DNA of 64,000 nucleotides from Streptomyces pluripotens (GTDB lineage Bacteria; Actinomycetota; Actinomycetes; Streptomycetales; Streptomycetaceae): contig NZ_CP021080.1 of the NCBI RefSeq assembly GCF_000802245.2, positions 7,068,001 to 7,132,000 on the forward strand. The letters are read 5' to 3'. Both the position numbers and the translations under genes were made by a program. The notes beneath the pieces were generated by a model. That model had not been told where the DNA came from. It searched no databases and was given only the letters and a program-made list of their open reading frames with translations. Shown here in pieces: positions 45,613 to 53,211 of the stretch; within the stretch, counting starts at the first letter, position 1, and every line of letters starts with the position of its first letter.

Positions 45613-46614
45613 TCAGTCCCCGCGCAGTCCGGCCCGAGCGAACTCCCGCATTCCGTCGTGGAAGGCGACTTCCGGCTTCCAGCCCAACTCGGCCACCAGC
45701 CGTGAAGAGTCGGCGGTGATGTGCCGTACGTCTCCGAGCCGGTACTCGCCGGTGACGACGGGCTCGGGCCCGCCGTGAGCGGCGGCCAGTGCCCGCGCCA
45801 TCTCGCCGACGGTGTGCGGTTCACCACTGCCGGTGTTGTAGACGGTCAGCGCCCCGGTGCGCGGATCGGCTTCCAGCGCCGCAACGTTCGCGGCGGCCAC
45901 ATCCCGCACGTGCACGAAGTCCCGCCGCTGCCGCCCGTCCTCGAAGACCCGCGGCGCCTCGCCGCGGGCGAGCGCGGACCGGAAGAAGGAGGCCACACCT
46001 GCGTACGGGGTGTCGCGGGGCATGCGGGGTCCGTACACGTTGTGGTAGCGCAGCGACACCGCCGACCCACCCGCCGCGCGGGCCCAGACGGCGGCCAGGT
46101 GCTCCTGCGCGAGCTTGGTCGTGGCGTACACATTGCGGGGATCGACGGACGCGTCCTCCTCGACGAGGCCGGGGGAGAGGTCCGCCCCGCACACGGGGCA
46201 AAGGGGTTCGAAGCGGCCGGCGTCCAGATCGGCGACATCCCGCGGGCCCGGCCGCACGGCACCGTGCCACGAGCACACGTAGCGTCCTTCCCCGTACACC
46301 ACCATCGACCCGGCCAGCACCAGGCGCGGTACGCCTGCCTGCGCCATCGCGGCGAGCAGGACGGCCGTTCCCAGATCGTTGCGGGAGACGTACTCCGCCG
46401 CGTCGGTGATCCCGTCGCCCAGTCCGACCATCGCCGCCTGATGGCAGACGGCGTCCACCCCGGCCAGCGCCCGAGTGACGGCCGTTGGATCACGCACGTC
46501 GGCATGCGGATCCTCCCGCACGTCGAACACGAGCACCTCGTGCCCGCGTGCGGCGAGCGCTTCGACGACATGGGAACCGATGAACCCGGCACCGCCGGTG
46601 ACCAGTACGCGCAT
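45613..46614 (-). CDS. NAD-dependent sugar epimerase/dehydratase with a zinc-ribbon-like insert
   Basis: 333 aa. VLVTGGAGFIGSHVVEAL is the NAD site and YATTKLAQEH provides the catalytic Tyr/Lys. Between GEGRY and the catalytic helix (residues about 112-145) sits an insert with CSWH and CPVC that ordinary GalE-type enzymes lack and that has the spacing of a zinc knuckle. C-terminal GSGEPHTVGEMARALA is usual. Likely acts on a nucleotide sugar. Convergent with the histidine kinase gene, stop to stop. Confidence 0.93.
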   Translation of the reverse strand: MRVLVTGGAGFIGSHVVEALAARGHEVLVFDVREDPHADVRDPTAVTRALAGVDAVCHQAAMVGLGDGITDAAEYVSRNDLGTAVLLAAMAQAGVPRLVLAGSMVVYGEGRYVCSWHGAVRPGPRDVADLDAGRFEPLCPVCGADLSPGLVEEDASVDPRNVYATTKLAQEHLAAVWARAAGGSAVSLRYHNVYGPRMPRDTPYAGVASFFRSALARGEAPRVFEDGRQRRDFVHVRDVAAANVAALEADPRTGALTVYNTGSGEPHTVGEMARALAAAHGGPEPVVTGEYRLGDVRHITADSSRLVAELGWKPEVAFHDGMREFARAGLRGD

Positions 46615-46762
46615 ACCGCCACGCTAGATCCCCGTCGGCGCAGTGGCTGGCCGGCACGACCGCGCGTCACGAATCCGTAAGAGGTGCACGGGGTCCCAGC
46701 GTGCCGTGGTCTGGAGGTCCCTTGTGCCCGTCGCCGATTCTGGTTACTGAAAGGGCAACAGA

Positions 46763-46788
46763 AGATACGGACCTACCGGTTTTGTTAT
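46763..46788 (+). promoter_or_regulatory. ARE-like operator (gamma-butyrolactone receptor type)
   Basis: ATAC, then two bases, ACC, then CGGT at 46777-46780 followed by TTTTGTTAT. This order matches the known consensus of autoregulatory elements bound by ArpA/ScbR-type receptors. It lies about 150 bases before the epimerase start and 262 bases before the regulator, so it could serve either. Confidence 0.6.
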
Positions 46789-46927
46789 TCCTCCCGGAAC
46801 CTGGTGAATGGGTAGCGGGTGGAACAGAGGTTCGCCGCCATTCTTCGGTGGTTCGCGAGCAGTTGGTAGGAAGAGCGGCCTTGTGTGTGACCGTCAAGTG
46901 TTCAGTTCGCGCCGACCGTGGCCGGCA

Positions 46928-46956
46928 TTGACATACCAGTGGGTTGGTTTTACGGT
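46928..46956 (+). promoter_or_regulatory. Promoter of the ArpA-type regulator with an embedded ARE-like site
   Basis: TTGACA (46928-46933) and TACGGT (46951-46956) with a 17-base spacer form a consensus-like promoter; transcription would start near 46962. The spacer holds ATACCAGTGGGTTGGTTTT, a weaker ARE-like sequence with inverted ACCA/TGGT arms. A site between -35 and -10 suits self-repression. Confidence 0.6.
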
Positions 46957-46978
46957 CGACTGGAGATGATCTCTTGAT

Positions 46979-47010
46979 TCCCCGGCTCCTTGTGGCCCGG
47001 GGATTTTTTT
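46979..47010 (+). terminator. Intrinsic-terminator-like hairpin in the regulator's leader
   Basis: TCCCCGG (46979-46985) pairs with CCGGGGA (46997-47003) around an 11-base loop and is followed by seven T (47004-47010). A T-run like this is rare here. It lies after the promoter and before GTG 47050, so it could attenuate the gene or end a short RNA. Confidence 0.6.
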
Positions 47011-47049
47011 CCGGGACCGCCCGCAAGGGCCGGGCGGCGGAGGTGGCCG

Positions 47050-47733
47050 GTGGCGCAACAGGAACGGGCGATCAGGACGAGACGGGTGATCGTGGTTGCG
47101 GCCGCGGAGGTGTTTGCCGAGGTCGGCTACGAGGCAGCCACCATCGTGGGGATCCTGAACCGGGCCGGGGTCACCAAGGGAGCCTTGTACTTCCACTTCT
47201 CCTCCAAACAGGAGCTGGCCCAGGCGGTGCTGGCCGGCCGGCTCAGCGCAACGCCACGGACACCGCCGCGCGGGCTGAAACTCCAGCAGGGCCTGGACGA
47301 GCTGTTTCTCCTCGCCCATCTACTCCGTGAGGGCGATCCCCTGGTGCGGGGCAGTGTCCGGCTGGCGGTGGAACAGGGAGCCTTGCACGACGGGCTGGAC
47401 CGGCGGGTGCCGATGGCCGAGTGGATCGAGCGCAAAACCGTCACGCTTGCGGAGGCGAAGCAGAACGGCGAACTGCTTCCTCATGTGGAGGTGGGGGAGG
47501 CGGCGCGGATGCTGATCGGCGCGTTCACCGGAGTGCAGGAACTGTCCCGGGTGATGACCGGCCACGCCGATCTGATGGAGCGGGTGGCGGACCTGCAACG
47601 GCATCTGATGCCGAGCATCGCGGTCCCGGCGGTGCTCGTGCAGTTGGACATGACCGTCGACCGGGGAGAACGCGTCTGCCGTGAGTCGAGGCAACAGCGC
47701 TTGGCAGCGGACGTGACCGGAGCGGCCGAGTGA
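47050..47733 (+). CDS. TetR-family gamma-butyrolactone-receptor-like regulator (ArpA/ScbR type)
   Basis: 227 aa from GTG 47050, with GGAGG seven bases upstream. The HTH region reads VFAEVGYEAATIVGILNRAGVTKGALYFHFSSK, the highly conserved form of ArpA/ScbR receptors. The ligand domain shows ALHDGLDRRVPMAEW and FTGVQELSRVMTG as in these proteins. They repress antibiotic and morphology genes until a gamma-butyrolactone (or related ligand) is bound. No AfsA-type synthase gene is in the window, so it may be an orphan. ARE-like sites upstream suggest self-control. Confidence 0.92.
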   Translation: MAQQERAIRTRRVIVVAAAEVFAEVGYEAATIVGILNRAGVTKGALYFHFSSKQELAQAVLAGRLSATPRTPPRGLKLQQGLDELFLLAHLLREGDPLVRGSVRLAVEQGALHDGLDRRVPMAEWIERKTVTLAEAKQNGELLPHVEVGEAARMLIGAFTGVQELSRVMTGHADLMERVADLQRHLMPSIAVPAVLVQLDMTVDRGERVCRESRQQRLAADVTGAAE

Positions 47734-47882
47734 CCGGTCGGGCGTCCCGGTCTGCACGCGGATGAGGGAGCCGACCTGTCGGCCGGCCACACCTGGACAT
47801 CTTCACGTCCTGGAGCGGGGCGCACTGCACCGGGGCGGTGGCGGCACCTCGATGGTGCAGACGGACGTGACCGCCTGGTGGG

Positions 47883-48272
47883 TCAGCCCTCGATCCAGCC
47901 GTGGTTCTTCGCGAACTGGGTCAGCCCGTTGCGGACCTGCAGGATCTGGTCCCCGGTGAGCGAGGGGGCCGCGGCCAACAGGGCCTCGGTGACCTCGCGG
48001 GTGAACTCATTCGTGCTGAGTACGTCGCACAGGGAGTCGTCGTCCGGGGTGAGCGGCTTGCCGTCCGCCCCCGTCGCGAGCCGGACACCGGAAGCCTTCG
48101 GCCCTCGGTCGCCGTTCTCCACTTCGAATTCCACCAGCACACCCGGGCGAACGTACGCCTCGGGAATCAGCATGTCGTTTACATGAAGGAACACATCGTC
48201 CCCACCATCGTCGGGCGCGATGAATCCGTAACCACGCGAACCGTCGAAACGCACCACACGACCTGCAACCAT
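47883..48272 (-). CDS. Cold-shock-domain protein with C-terminal extension
   Basis: 129 aa from ATG 48272 (GGGGG five bases upstream). The cold-shock domain covers residues 1-65, with RNP1 SRGYGFIAPD and RNP2 DVFLHVNDM. An extension of about 60 residues (FTREVTEALLAAAPSLTGDQ) is helical and typical of the longer actinobacterial form. It should bind single-stranded nucleic acid. Confidence 0.93.
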   Translation of the reverse strand: MVAGRVVRFDGSRGYGFIAPDDGGDDVFLHVNDMLIPEAYVRPGVLVEFEVENGDRGPKASGVRLATGADGKPLTPDDDSLCDVLSTNEFTREVTEALLAAAPSLTGDQILQVRNGLTQFAKNHGWIEG

Positions 48273-48413
48273 TCCAACCCCCAACAGATCCGGGCCCCTT
48301 GCCCGGCGAACCTGCACCGCATCGTAGACCAGGTGAACACCACCGGGCGATTTCCCTCCCGGGGACCTGGCTCGCGACGGCCTGCTGCCTGGCTGGTCAG
48401 GATGGAACGGCAG

Positions 48414-49208
48414 TCAGGTCTGCGGCCGATCCCCTTCCGTCGCCGGACTCGTCCCGGGGTCGCCGACCGAGCTCGCCTCCTGCTCAACTCGGCCGGCCCA
48501 GAGCGGACGTCGTACGATCAGGCTGCTCACCTCGAACGACATCTCCTCGGTCTCGTAGGCCGGTGGCGGGTGATAACGCCCGGCACACACCGAGAGGTTG
48601 ACGATGAGGTAGGCACGCCAGAAACGTCCCACGCCCCGGCCGTCCGCGAAGACCTGCCTGCCGTTGAGCCACCAGACCACGGAGCGGTGCCCAAACTCGG
48701 TGCGCAAGTCCACCCAGGCGCCAGGATAGACGGCGTCGTCGCGCAGGTAGCGGTTGGCGTCATGCACATGGTTGGTGAGTTCCAGGAGGTCGGGGTTGTC
48801 CGGGTGGTATTCGAAGACGTCGATCTCCTGGTCGCCGTCCCGCCAGGTCCAGATGGCCGGCCAGGCACCGATCTCCTGGGGCAGCCGTACGCGGGCCTCC
48901 AGCACGTCCCCCGGCCGGACCATGAATCCCTCTTGGCTGCCCTCGGTGGTCAGCAGCCCCGTGCTCCACCACCCGTCTGGCCGGCGCGTGGCCCGGAAGA
49001 CGCCCGAACGGCTGTAGTAGGCGTCGGGCACCAAGTAGTCCAGCTTGTCGTCGTCCGGATTGACCGGACCACCCCCCGGATAGGCCCATGAGCGGCCGGC
49101 GACCCACTGCGCCTCCGAAGCGAAGTCGGCGGTGAACGCGACATCTGAGGGGAACGGGCGCCGCGGCGGTGGCAGCGGTCCACCCGGTAATGATTCGTCC
49201 ATGTCCAA
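48414..49208 (-). CDS. GH16-like glycoside hydrolase (beta-glucanase fold)
   Basis: 264 aa, no signal peptide. The concanavalin-type fold is shown by YYSRSGVFRATRRPDGWW, PAIWTWRDGDQEIDVFEYH, whose E-I-D-V-F-E matches the GH16 ExDxxE catalytic motif, and VWWLNGRQVFADG. GH16 enzymes cut beta-glucans or galactans; here the substrate is unknown and export is not evident. It lies 138 bp after the kynureninase gene on the same strand. Confidence 0.85.
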   Translation of the reverse strand: MDMDESLPGGPLPPPRRPFPSDVAFTADFASEAQWVAGRSWAYPGGGPVNPDDDKLDYLVPDAYYSRSGVFRATRRPDGWWSTGLLTTEGSQEGFMVRPGDVLEARVRLPQEIGAWPAIWTWRDGDQEIDVFEYHPDNPDLLELTNHVHDANRYLRDDAVYPGAWVDLRTEFGHRSVVWWLNGRQVFADGRGVGRFWRAYLIVNLSVCAGRYHPPPAYETEEMSFEVSSLIVRRPLWAGRVEQEASSVGDPGTSPATEGDRPQT

Positions 49209-49346
49209 TGTCTCACCCGGTGAGGCGCGCTCATGCGCCCGGGCCCCTTCTTGGCCATGAGATTACGCCGTCCGGGTGAAAGGTGCGGCTTCCCGGCCGC
49301 AGAGGGCCAGGCGCCGGACGACGCCGGGTGCTGGGCACCGGTGCGG

Positions 49347-50597
49347 TCAGGTCACCGTGCCCGCCCCTTGCGCCGCGGAGACGTAGGCGCCCTTCGCCGT
49401 GACCTCACGCAGGCACGTCACCGCCTCCAGGACGTCCCGGTGGGTGGTGAACAGCGCATTGACCCCGAACCGCAGCAGGTCGGGCGCGCGCATGTCGCCG
49501 ATCACGCCCCGATCCTCCAGCGCCCGTACCAGGCCGTAGGCGTGCGGGTGGCGCAGGGACACTTGGCTGCCGCGGCGCTCCGGTTCGGGCGGAGTGACCC
49601 GCTCGAAGCCCAGGCCGCCCAGCAGCACGTCCGTGCAGTGCAGGAAGAACCCGGTCAGCGAGAGGCTCTTGGCGCGCACCTGTGTCAGGTCGACGTCGTC
49701 GAAGACACTCAGCGCGGCCTCCAGGCAGAGCAGCGACAGCACCGGCGGTGTGCCGATACGGCCCCTGCCGACGCCACGGGCCGGCACGTACTCCTCGTGC
49801 AGGCCGAAGGGATCAGCGTGGCCGTTCCAGCCGGTCACCGGTGGCCGCCAGTCGGCGTGGTGGCGCCGGGCGACATACACGAAGGCGGGGGCACCTGGGC
49901 CGCCGGAGAGGAACTTGTAGCCGCAGCCGACCGCGAAGTCCACCCCGAGGTCGTCCACCTGTACCGGCAGGGCCCCGGCCGCGTGGGACAGGTCCCACAG
50001 TACGAGGGCACCGGCGCGTTGGGCCGCCTCGGTGAGCACCGCCATGTCGTGGAGTTCCCCGGTGCGGTAGTCGACGGGTGAGTAACCGACCACGGCGACC
50101 TGGTCGCCCTCGGCGGCCAAGAAGGCCGGGAGGCCGGTCGGTCTTACCCGGTGCACGCTCAGGCCGAGCCGGCGCGCGACGGCGTCGGTGAGGTACTGGT
50201 TGGTGGGAAAGTGGTCGGGATCCGTGACCATCAGGGGCCGGCCTGAGCGCAGGGCCGCCGCCGCGCTCAGCGCGTTGTACAGCTGCACGCTCGTCGAGTC
50301 CCCGGCGAGTGTTTGTCCCGGGGCCGCACCGATCAACCGTCCCACCAGGTCCCCGACCCTGGCCGGTGCGTCCCACCAACCGTGACCGTTCCAGGAGCGG
50401 ATCAGACCGGTGCCCCACTGGCGGTGCACGACGTCGTCCAGTACGGGTGGTACGGAGGCAGGCAGCGGCCCGAGCGAGTTGCCGTCGAGGTAGACGACCC
50501 CGTCGGGTAACAGGAAGCGTTCCCGGACGTGGCCGAGAGGGGCGGCGGCGTCGAGAGCGGCGGCGCGGACGGCGAGCGCGTGCGGGGCGGTGGTCAC
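49347..50597 (-). CDS. antP: Kynureninase (AntP-like)
   Basis: 416 aa from GTG 50597, overlapping the preceding stop by four bases. The PLP lysine is K228 in GCGYKFLSGGPGAP; YLDGNSLGPLP at the N-terminus and WNGHADPF toward the C-terminus are kynureninase signatures. It splits kynurenine into anthranilate and alanine, giving the anthranilate starter of antimycins. In this gene order it follows antO, as in antP-containing clusters. It could also serve tryptophan catabolism. Confidence 0.94.
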   Translation of the reverse strand: MTTAPHALAVRAAALDAAAPLGHVRERFLLPDGVVYLDGNSLGPLPASVPPVLDDVVHRQWGTGLIRSWNGHGWWDAPARVGDLVGRLIGAAPGQTLAGDSTSVQLYNALSAAAALRSGRPLMVTDPDHFPTNQYLTDAVARRLGLSVHRVRPTGLPAFLAAEGDQVAVVGYSPVDYRTGELHDMAVLTEAAQRAGALVLWDLSHAAGALPVQVDDLGVDFAVGCGYKFLSGGPGAPAFVYVARRHHADWRPPVTGWNGHADPFGLHEEYVPARGVGRGRIGTPPVLSLLCLEAALSVFDDVDLTQVRAKSLSLTGFFLHCTDVLLGGLGFERVTPPEPERRGSQVSLRHPHAYGLVRALEDRGVIGDMRAPDLLRFGVNALFTTHRDVLEAVTCLREVTAKGAYVSAAQGAGTVT

Positions 50598-51505
50598 GAT
50601 CGGGGGGCCTCCTCTTCGGCGCCCGGGTCAGCGGTCACGTCCTCTCCACTGGCGGCCGGGCGAGTCGTCACGGCTCTCCCCGCGGTGACCGGGGAAGTGA
50701 GCGCGGCTTCGCCGTACAGCCGCCGGAGGGTATCTGCGACGGCCAGGGCGCCCGGCGCACCCGGCTCGATCAGGGTGTAGTGCCCGGTGTCGGGCAGGAC
50801 CACGTTCTCCAGATCGCGGTGGACGGCGGCGTAGTCCGCGAACTGCTTCAGCGGAACCTCCTCGTCGACGGCGCCGTGCAGGAGCACGGTCCGTACCCCG
50901 GTCGTGCCTGCCCCGGTGAGCAGGGTGAGAGGGTCAACGTACGCGAGCCGCTCCTCGAACAGGTCTGGTCCGCCGAGGAGGTGCAGGGCCGCGTCATCGC
51001 TGAGCCGGTCCAGGCGGGTGGCCTTGAGGTCGGTCAGCGGGGCCAGCGCGAGTACGGCCGGAGGCAGCCGTGTCGTGTACCACGGAGAGCCGACCGGCAG
51101 CAGGGCGCGGGCCGCGCACCACAGGGCGAGGTGACCGCCCGAGCAGTGTCCGGCCAGGACGTAGGGACGTCCAGCGGGCAGCGTGTCAACGATGCGGGCC
51201 ACGTCGTCGAAGGTCTCCGGATAGCCGCCGGCGCCGCCGGACCTGCGGAAGCCGGGCAGCAGTACCGAGAAACCCTGCTCGGCCAGATAGGCGGCGAACG
51301 GGGTCAGATGCATCCGGTCGTAGCGCCAGTACCCGCCGTGCAGCAGCAGTACCAGCGGTGCCCTCGGGTCCTGGGACGGCCAGGCGTCGTAGACCTGGTG
51401 GGGATGGTCGCCGTACCGACCGTGGACCGGGGCCAGTACGGGCTTCAGGCTCAGGACGCGCTGTTCCTCCTCGGCGGCGAAGGCCGAGATCTCCCTAGAG
51501 GCCAC
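50594..51505 (-). CDS. antO: Alpha/beta-hydrolase with Cys nucleophile (AntO position, KynB-like)
   Basis: 303 aa from GTG 51505, which overlaps antN by 11 bases. Oxyanion-hole HGGYW is at residues 56-60. The nucleophile elbow reads LAGHCSGGHLAL, so Cys121 stands where arylformamidases and related esterases have Ser. The acid and His lie in HGAVDEEVP and PDTGHYTLIEP. In antimycin clusters the AntO protein is credited, from memory, with the N-formylation of 3-aminosalicylate; a Cys nucleophile would fit acyl transfer. Hydrolysis of N-formylkynurenine is the alternative. Confidence 0.88.
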   Translation of the reverse strand: MASREISAFAAEEEQRVLSLKPVLAPVHGRYGDHPHQVYDAWPSQDPRAPLVLLLHGGYWRYDRMHLTPFAAYLAEQGFSVLLPGFRRSGGAGGYPETFDDVARIVDTLPAGRPYVLAGHCSGGHLALWCAARALLPVGSPWYTTRLPPAVLALAPLTDLKATRLDRLSDDAALHLLGGPDLFEERLAYVDPLTLLTGAGTTGVRTVLLHGAVDEEVPLKQFADYAAVHRDLENVVLPDTGHYTLIEPGAPGALAVADTLRRLYGEAALTSPVTAGRAVTTRPAASGEDVTADPGAEEEAPRS

Positions 51506-52343
51506 CGCGGACCGTCCACAGCTCGGGGAACACCGGTCGGGCGGCACGTGCCTGGAGCCAGGCCAAGCCGGCGGAGCCGGCGCTGCCGGACTTGGAGCCC
51601 ATCGCGCGCCGTACCACCATCATGTGGTCGAACCTCCAGCGGGCAACGAGCTCGGCGATGTCGGTGAGCAGCTCTCCCAAGGCCAGCAGCGGATCGTGCT
51701 GCGAGCCCGCGTACACGCGCCGCCACGCCTCGACCACACCCGGGTCGGCCTCATAGGGGGCGGTGACGTCACGCTCACGCACCGTCTCGGGAACCGGCAG
51801 GCCCCGCCGGTACAGGAACCTGAGCACCTCGTCGTACAGCGACGGCTCGTGGTACGCCTCGTGGAGGGACCCGTGCACCGATGGTTCACCCTGGTGGGAA
51901 CGCAGCAGCGCACCGGACTTGTCCCCGATCAGGAACTCCAGGTGCCGGTACATCGCCGACTGGAAGCCCGAGGCCCGGCCGAACGCGGACCGGAAACCAT
52001 TGAACTGAGCTGGGGTCAGCGCGGCGATGGGCCGCCAGGACCCGTTCAGGGCCTCGACGGCGCGACGGCTGCGCTGAAGCGCGTCCATCGCCATGTCGAG
52101 GTCGTCCTTGGCGAAGGCGGTCCGGGCTGCCCGCCACTCGTGGACGATCAGGGTGAACCAGAGCTCCATCACCTGGGTGGTGACGAGGAAGCCCATCTCG
52201 TCGGCCGACTCGGTGAGCGGGGCCTGGAGGCTGTTGAGGAGGGTGGCGCGCACGTAGTCGTCGTAGGGGCTTGCACCTTCGAACGGCTGGGCCAGCGGGT
52301 CGTCCGGTGACAGATCCGCGAGCGCGGACGTGCCGTCGTTCAT
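51495..52343 (-). CDS. antN: Tryptophan 2,3-dioxygenase (AntN-like)
   Basis: 282 aa. The heme ligand is His in RFDHMMVVRRAMG near the C-terminus, and VTTQVMELWFTLIVHEW and FQSAMYRHLEFLIGDK are conserved TDO helices. It opens the indole ring to give N-formylkynurenine, the first step toward anthranilate. GGAGCACTC precedes ATG 52343. It is followed by a KynB-like hydrolase and a kynureninase, so all three steps are encoded together. Confidence 0.96.
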   Translation of the reverse strand: MNDGTSALADLSPDDPLAQPFEGASPYDDYVRATLLNSLQAPLTESADEMGFLVTTQVMELWFTLIVHEWRAARTAFAKDDLDMAMDALQRSRRAVEALNGSWRPIAALTPAQFNGFRSAFGRASGFQSAMYRHLEFLIGDKSGALLRSHQGEPSVHGSLHEAYHEPSLYDEVLRFLYRRGLPVPETVRERDVTAPYEADPGVVEAWRRVYAGSQHDPLLALGELLTDIAELVARWRFDHMMVVRRAMGSKSGSAGSAGLAWLQARAARPVFPELWTVRGGL

Positions 52344-52395
52344 GGAGTGCTCCTTGGGGCTACCGTGCTCGGGGAGGGACTGTGGTTGCGGCGGT

Positions 52396-53193
52396 TCACA
52401 GGCCGAGGTGGACGCCGCCGGTCGCGTCGATGCACTGTCCGGTTATCCAGCGGGCGTCGTCGCCAGCGAGGAAGGCCACCACGTCGGCGATGTCCGCGGG
52501 GGCGCCCAGACGGTTGAACACGGAAGCACCGGCGAGTGCCTGCCGGATCTGCGGATCGCGCAGGGTCGGGTTGATCTCGGTCTCGGTGAAGCCGGGTGCG
52601 ACGGTGTTCACGGTGATGCCGCGCGGGCCGAGGTGCTGGGCCAGGGAGAGGGTGAGGTGGTCCAGGGCCGCCTTGGTCATCGAGTACGCCACGATCGCCG
52701 GGTAGGCGATGCGAGTGGCCCCGGACGAGACGTTGACGATCCGGCCACCGTCCCGCAGCCGCACGAGCGCCTGCTGGGTGATGAAGAACGGCGCCTTCGT
52801 GTTGACGGCGAAGACCCGGTCGTAGTCGTCCTCGGTGACCTGTTCGATCGTGCGGGGCAGGGTGATCCCCGCGTTGTTGACCAGGATGTCGAGTCCCGGT
52901 GGGGCGTCGCGTGCGGCGAGTTCGCGGTCGAAGGCGGTCCACAAGGTGGCTGCGTCACCCACCACACCGAGTTCGGCGTGCACGGCGAACGCGCGGCCTC
53001 CGTCGGCCTCGATCTCCTTGACCGTACGCTCGGCAGCCGCGTGATCGTGCCCGTAGTGGACGGCGACCAGCGCCCCCTGGGCCGCCAGACGGCGGCTGAT
53101 GGCCCGGCCGATGCCCCGGCTGCCTCCGGTGACCAGGGCGATTCTGCCCCGGTGTCGTCCCGTGGTGGTCACTGGCTTGTTCCTCTCCTGCAA
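52396..53193 (-). CDS. antM: FabG-type short-chain reductase (AntM-like ketoreductase)
   Basis: 265 aa. Glycine-rich VTGGSRGIGRAISRRL, NNAGITLPRTIEQ, and the Ser-Tyr-Lys set in VNVSSGATR and VAYSMTKAALDHL define an active SDR reductase. In antimycin pathways AntM is the free-standing ketoreductase acting on the beta-keto group made by AntD. GTG 53172 would drop the first seven residues. Eighteen bases after the oxygenase reductase gene. Confidence 0.93.
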   Translation of the reverse strand: MQERNKPVTTTGRHRGRIALVTGGSRGIGRAISRRLAAQGALVAVHYGHDHAAAERTVKEIEADGGRAFAVHAELGVVGDAATLWTAFDRELAARDAPPGLDILVNNAGITLPRTIEQVTEDDYDRVFAVNTKAPFFITQQALVRLRDGGRIVNVSSGATRIAYPAIVAYSMTKAALDHLTLSLAQHLGPRGITVNTVAPGFTETEINPTLRDPQIRQALAGASVFNRLGAPADIADVVAFLAGDDARWITGQCIDATGGVHLGL

Positions 53194-53211
53194 GTCGTGC
53201 GAGAGCTTGCG

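Larger units (their letters stand above)
46615..47049 (+). other. Regulatory region between the epimerase and the ArpA-type regulator
   Basis: A 435-bp divergent region. It holds an autoregulatory-element-like site (46763-46788), a TTGACA promoter with a second, weaker site inside it (46928-46956) and a U-tract hairpin (46979-47010), all described separately. A frame at 46701-46931 is not supported as a gene. Confidence 0.6.

Noticed and set aside
46701..46931. 76-codon frame in the region before the ArpA-type regulator
   Set aside because: No ribosome binding site, no family features and it spans the ARE-like operator; better explained as regulatory DNA.
51495..52343. TDO, KynB-like and kynureninase as plain tryptophan catabolism
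   Set aside because: They are chained by overlaps or short gaps to antM and the PaaABCDE-like genes, next to a CCR and one-module PKS, so secondary metabolism is the simpler reading.
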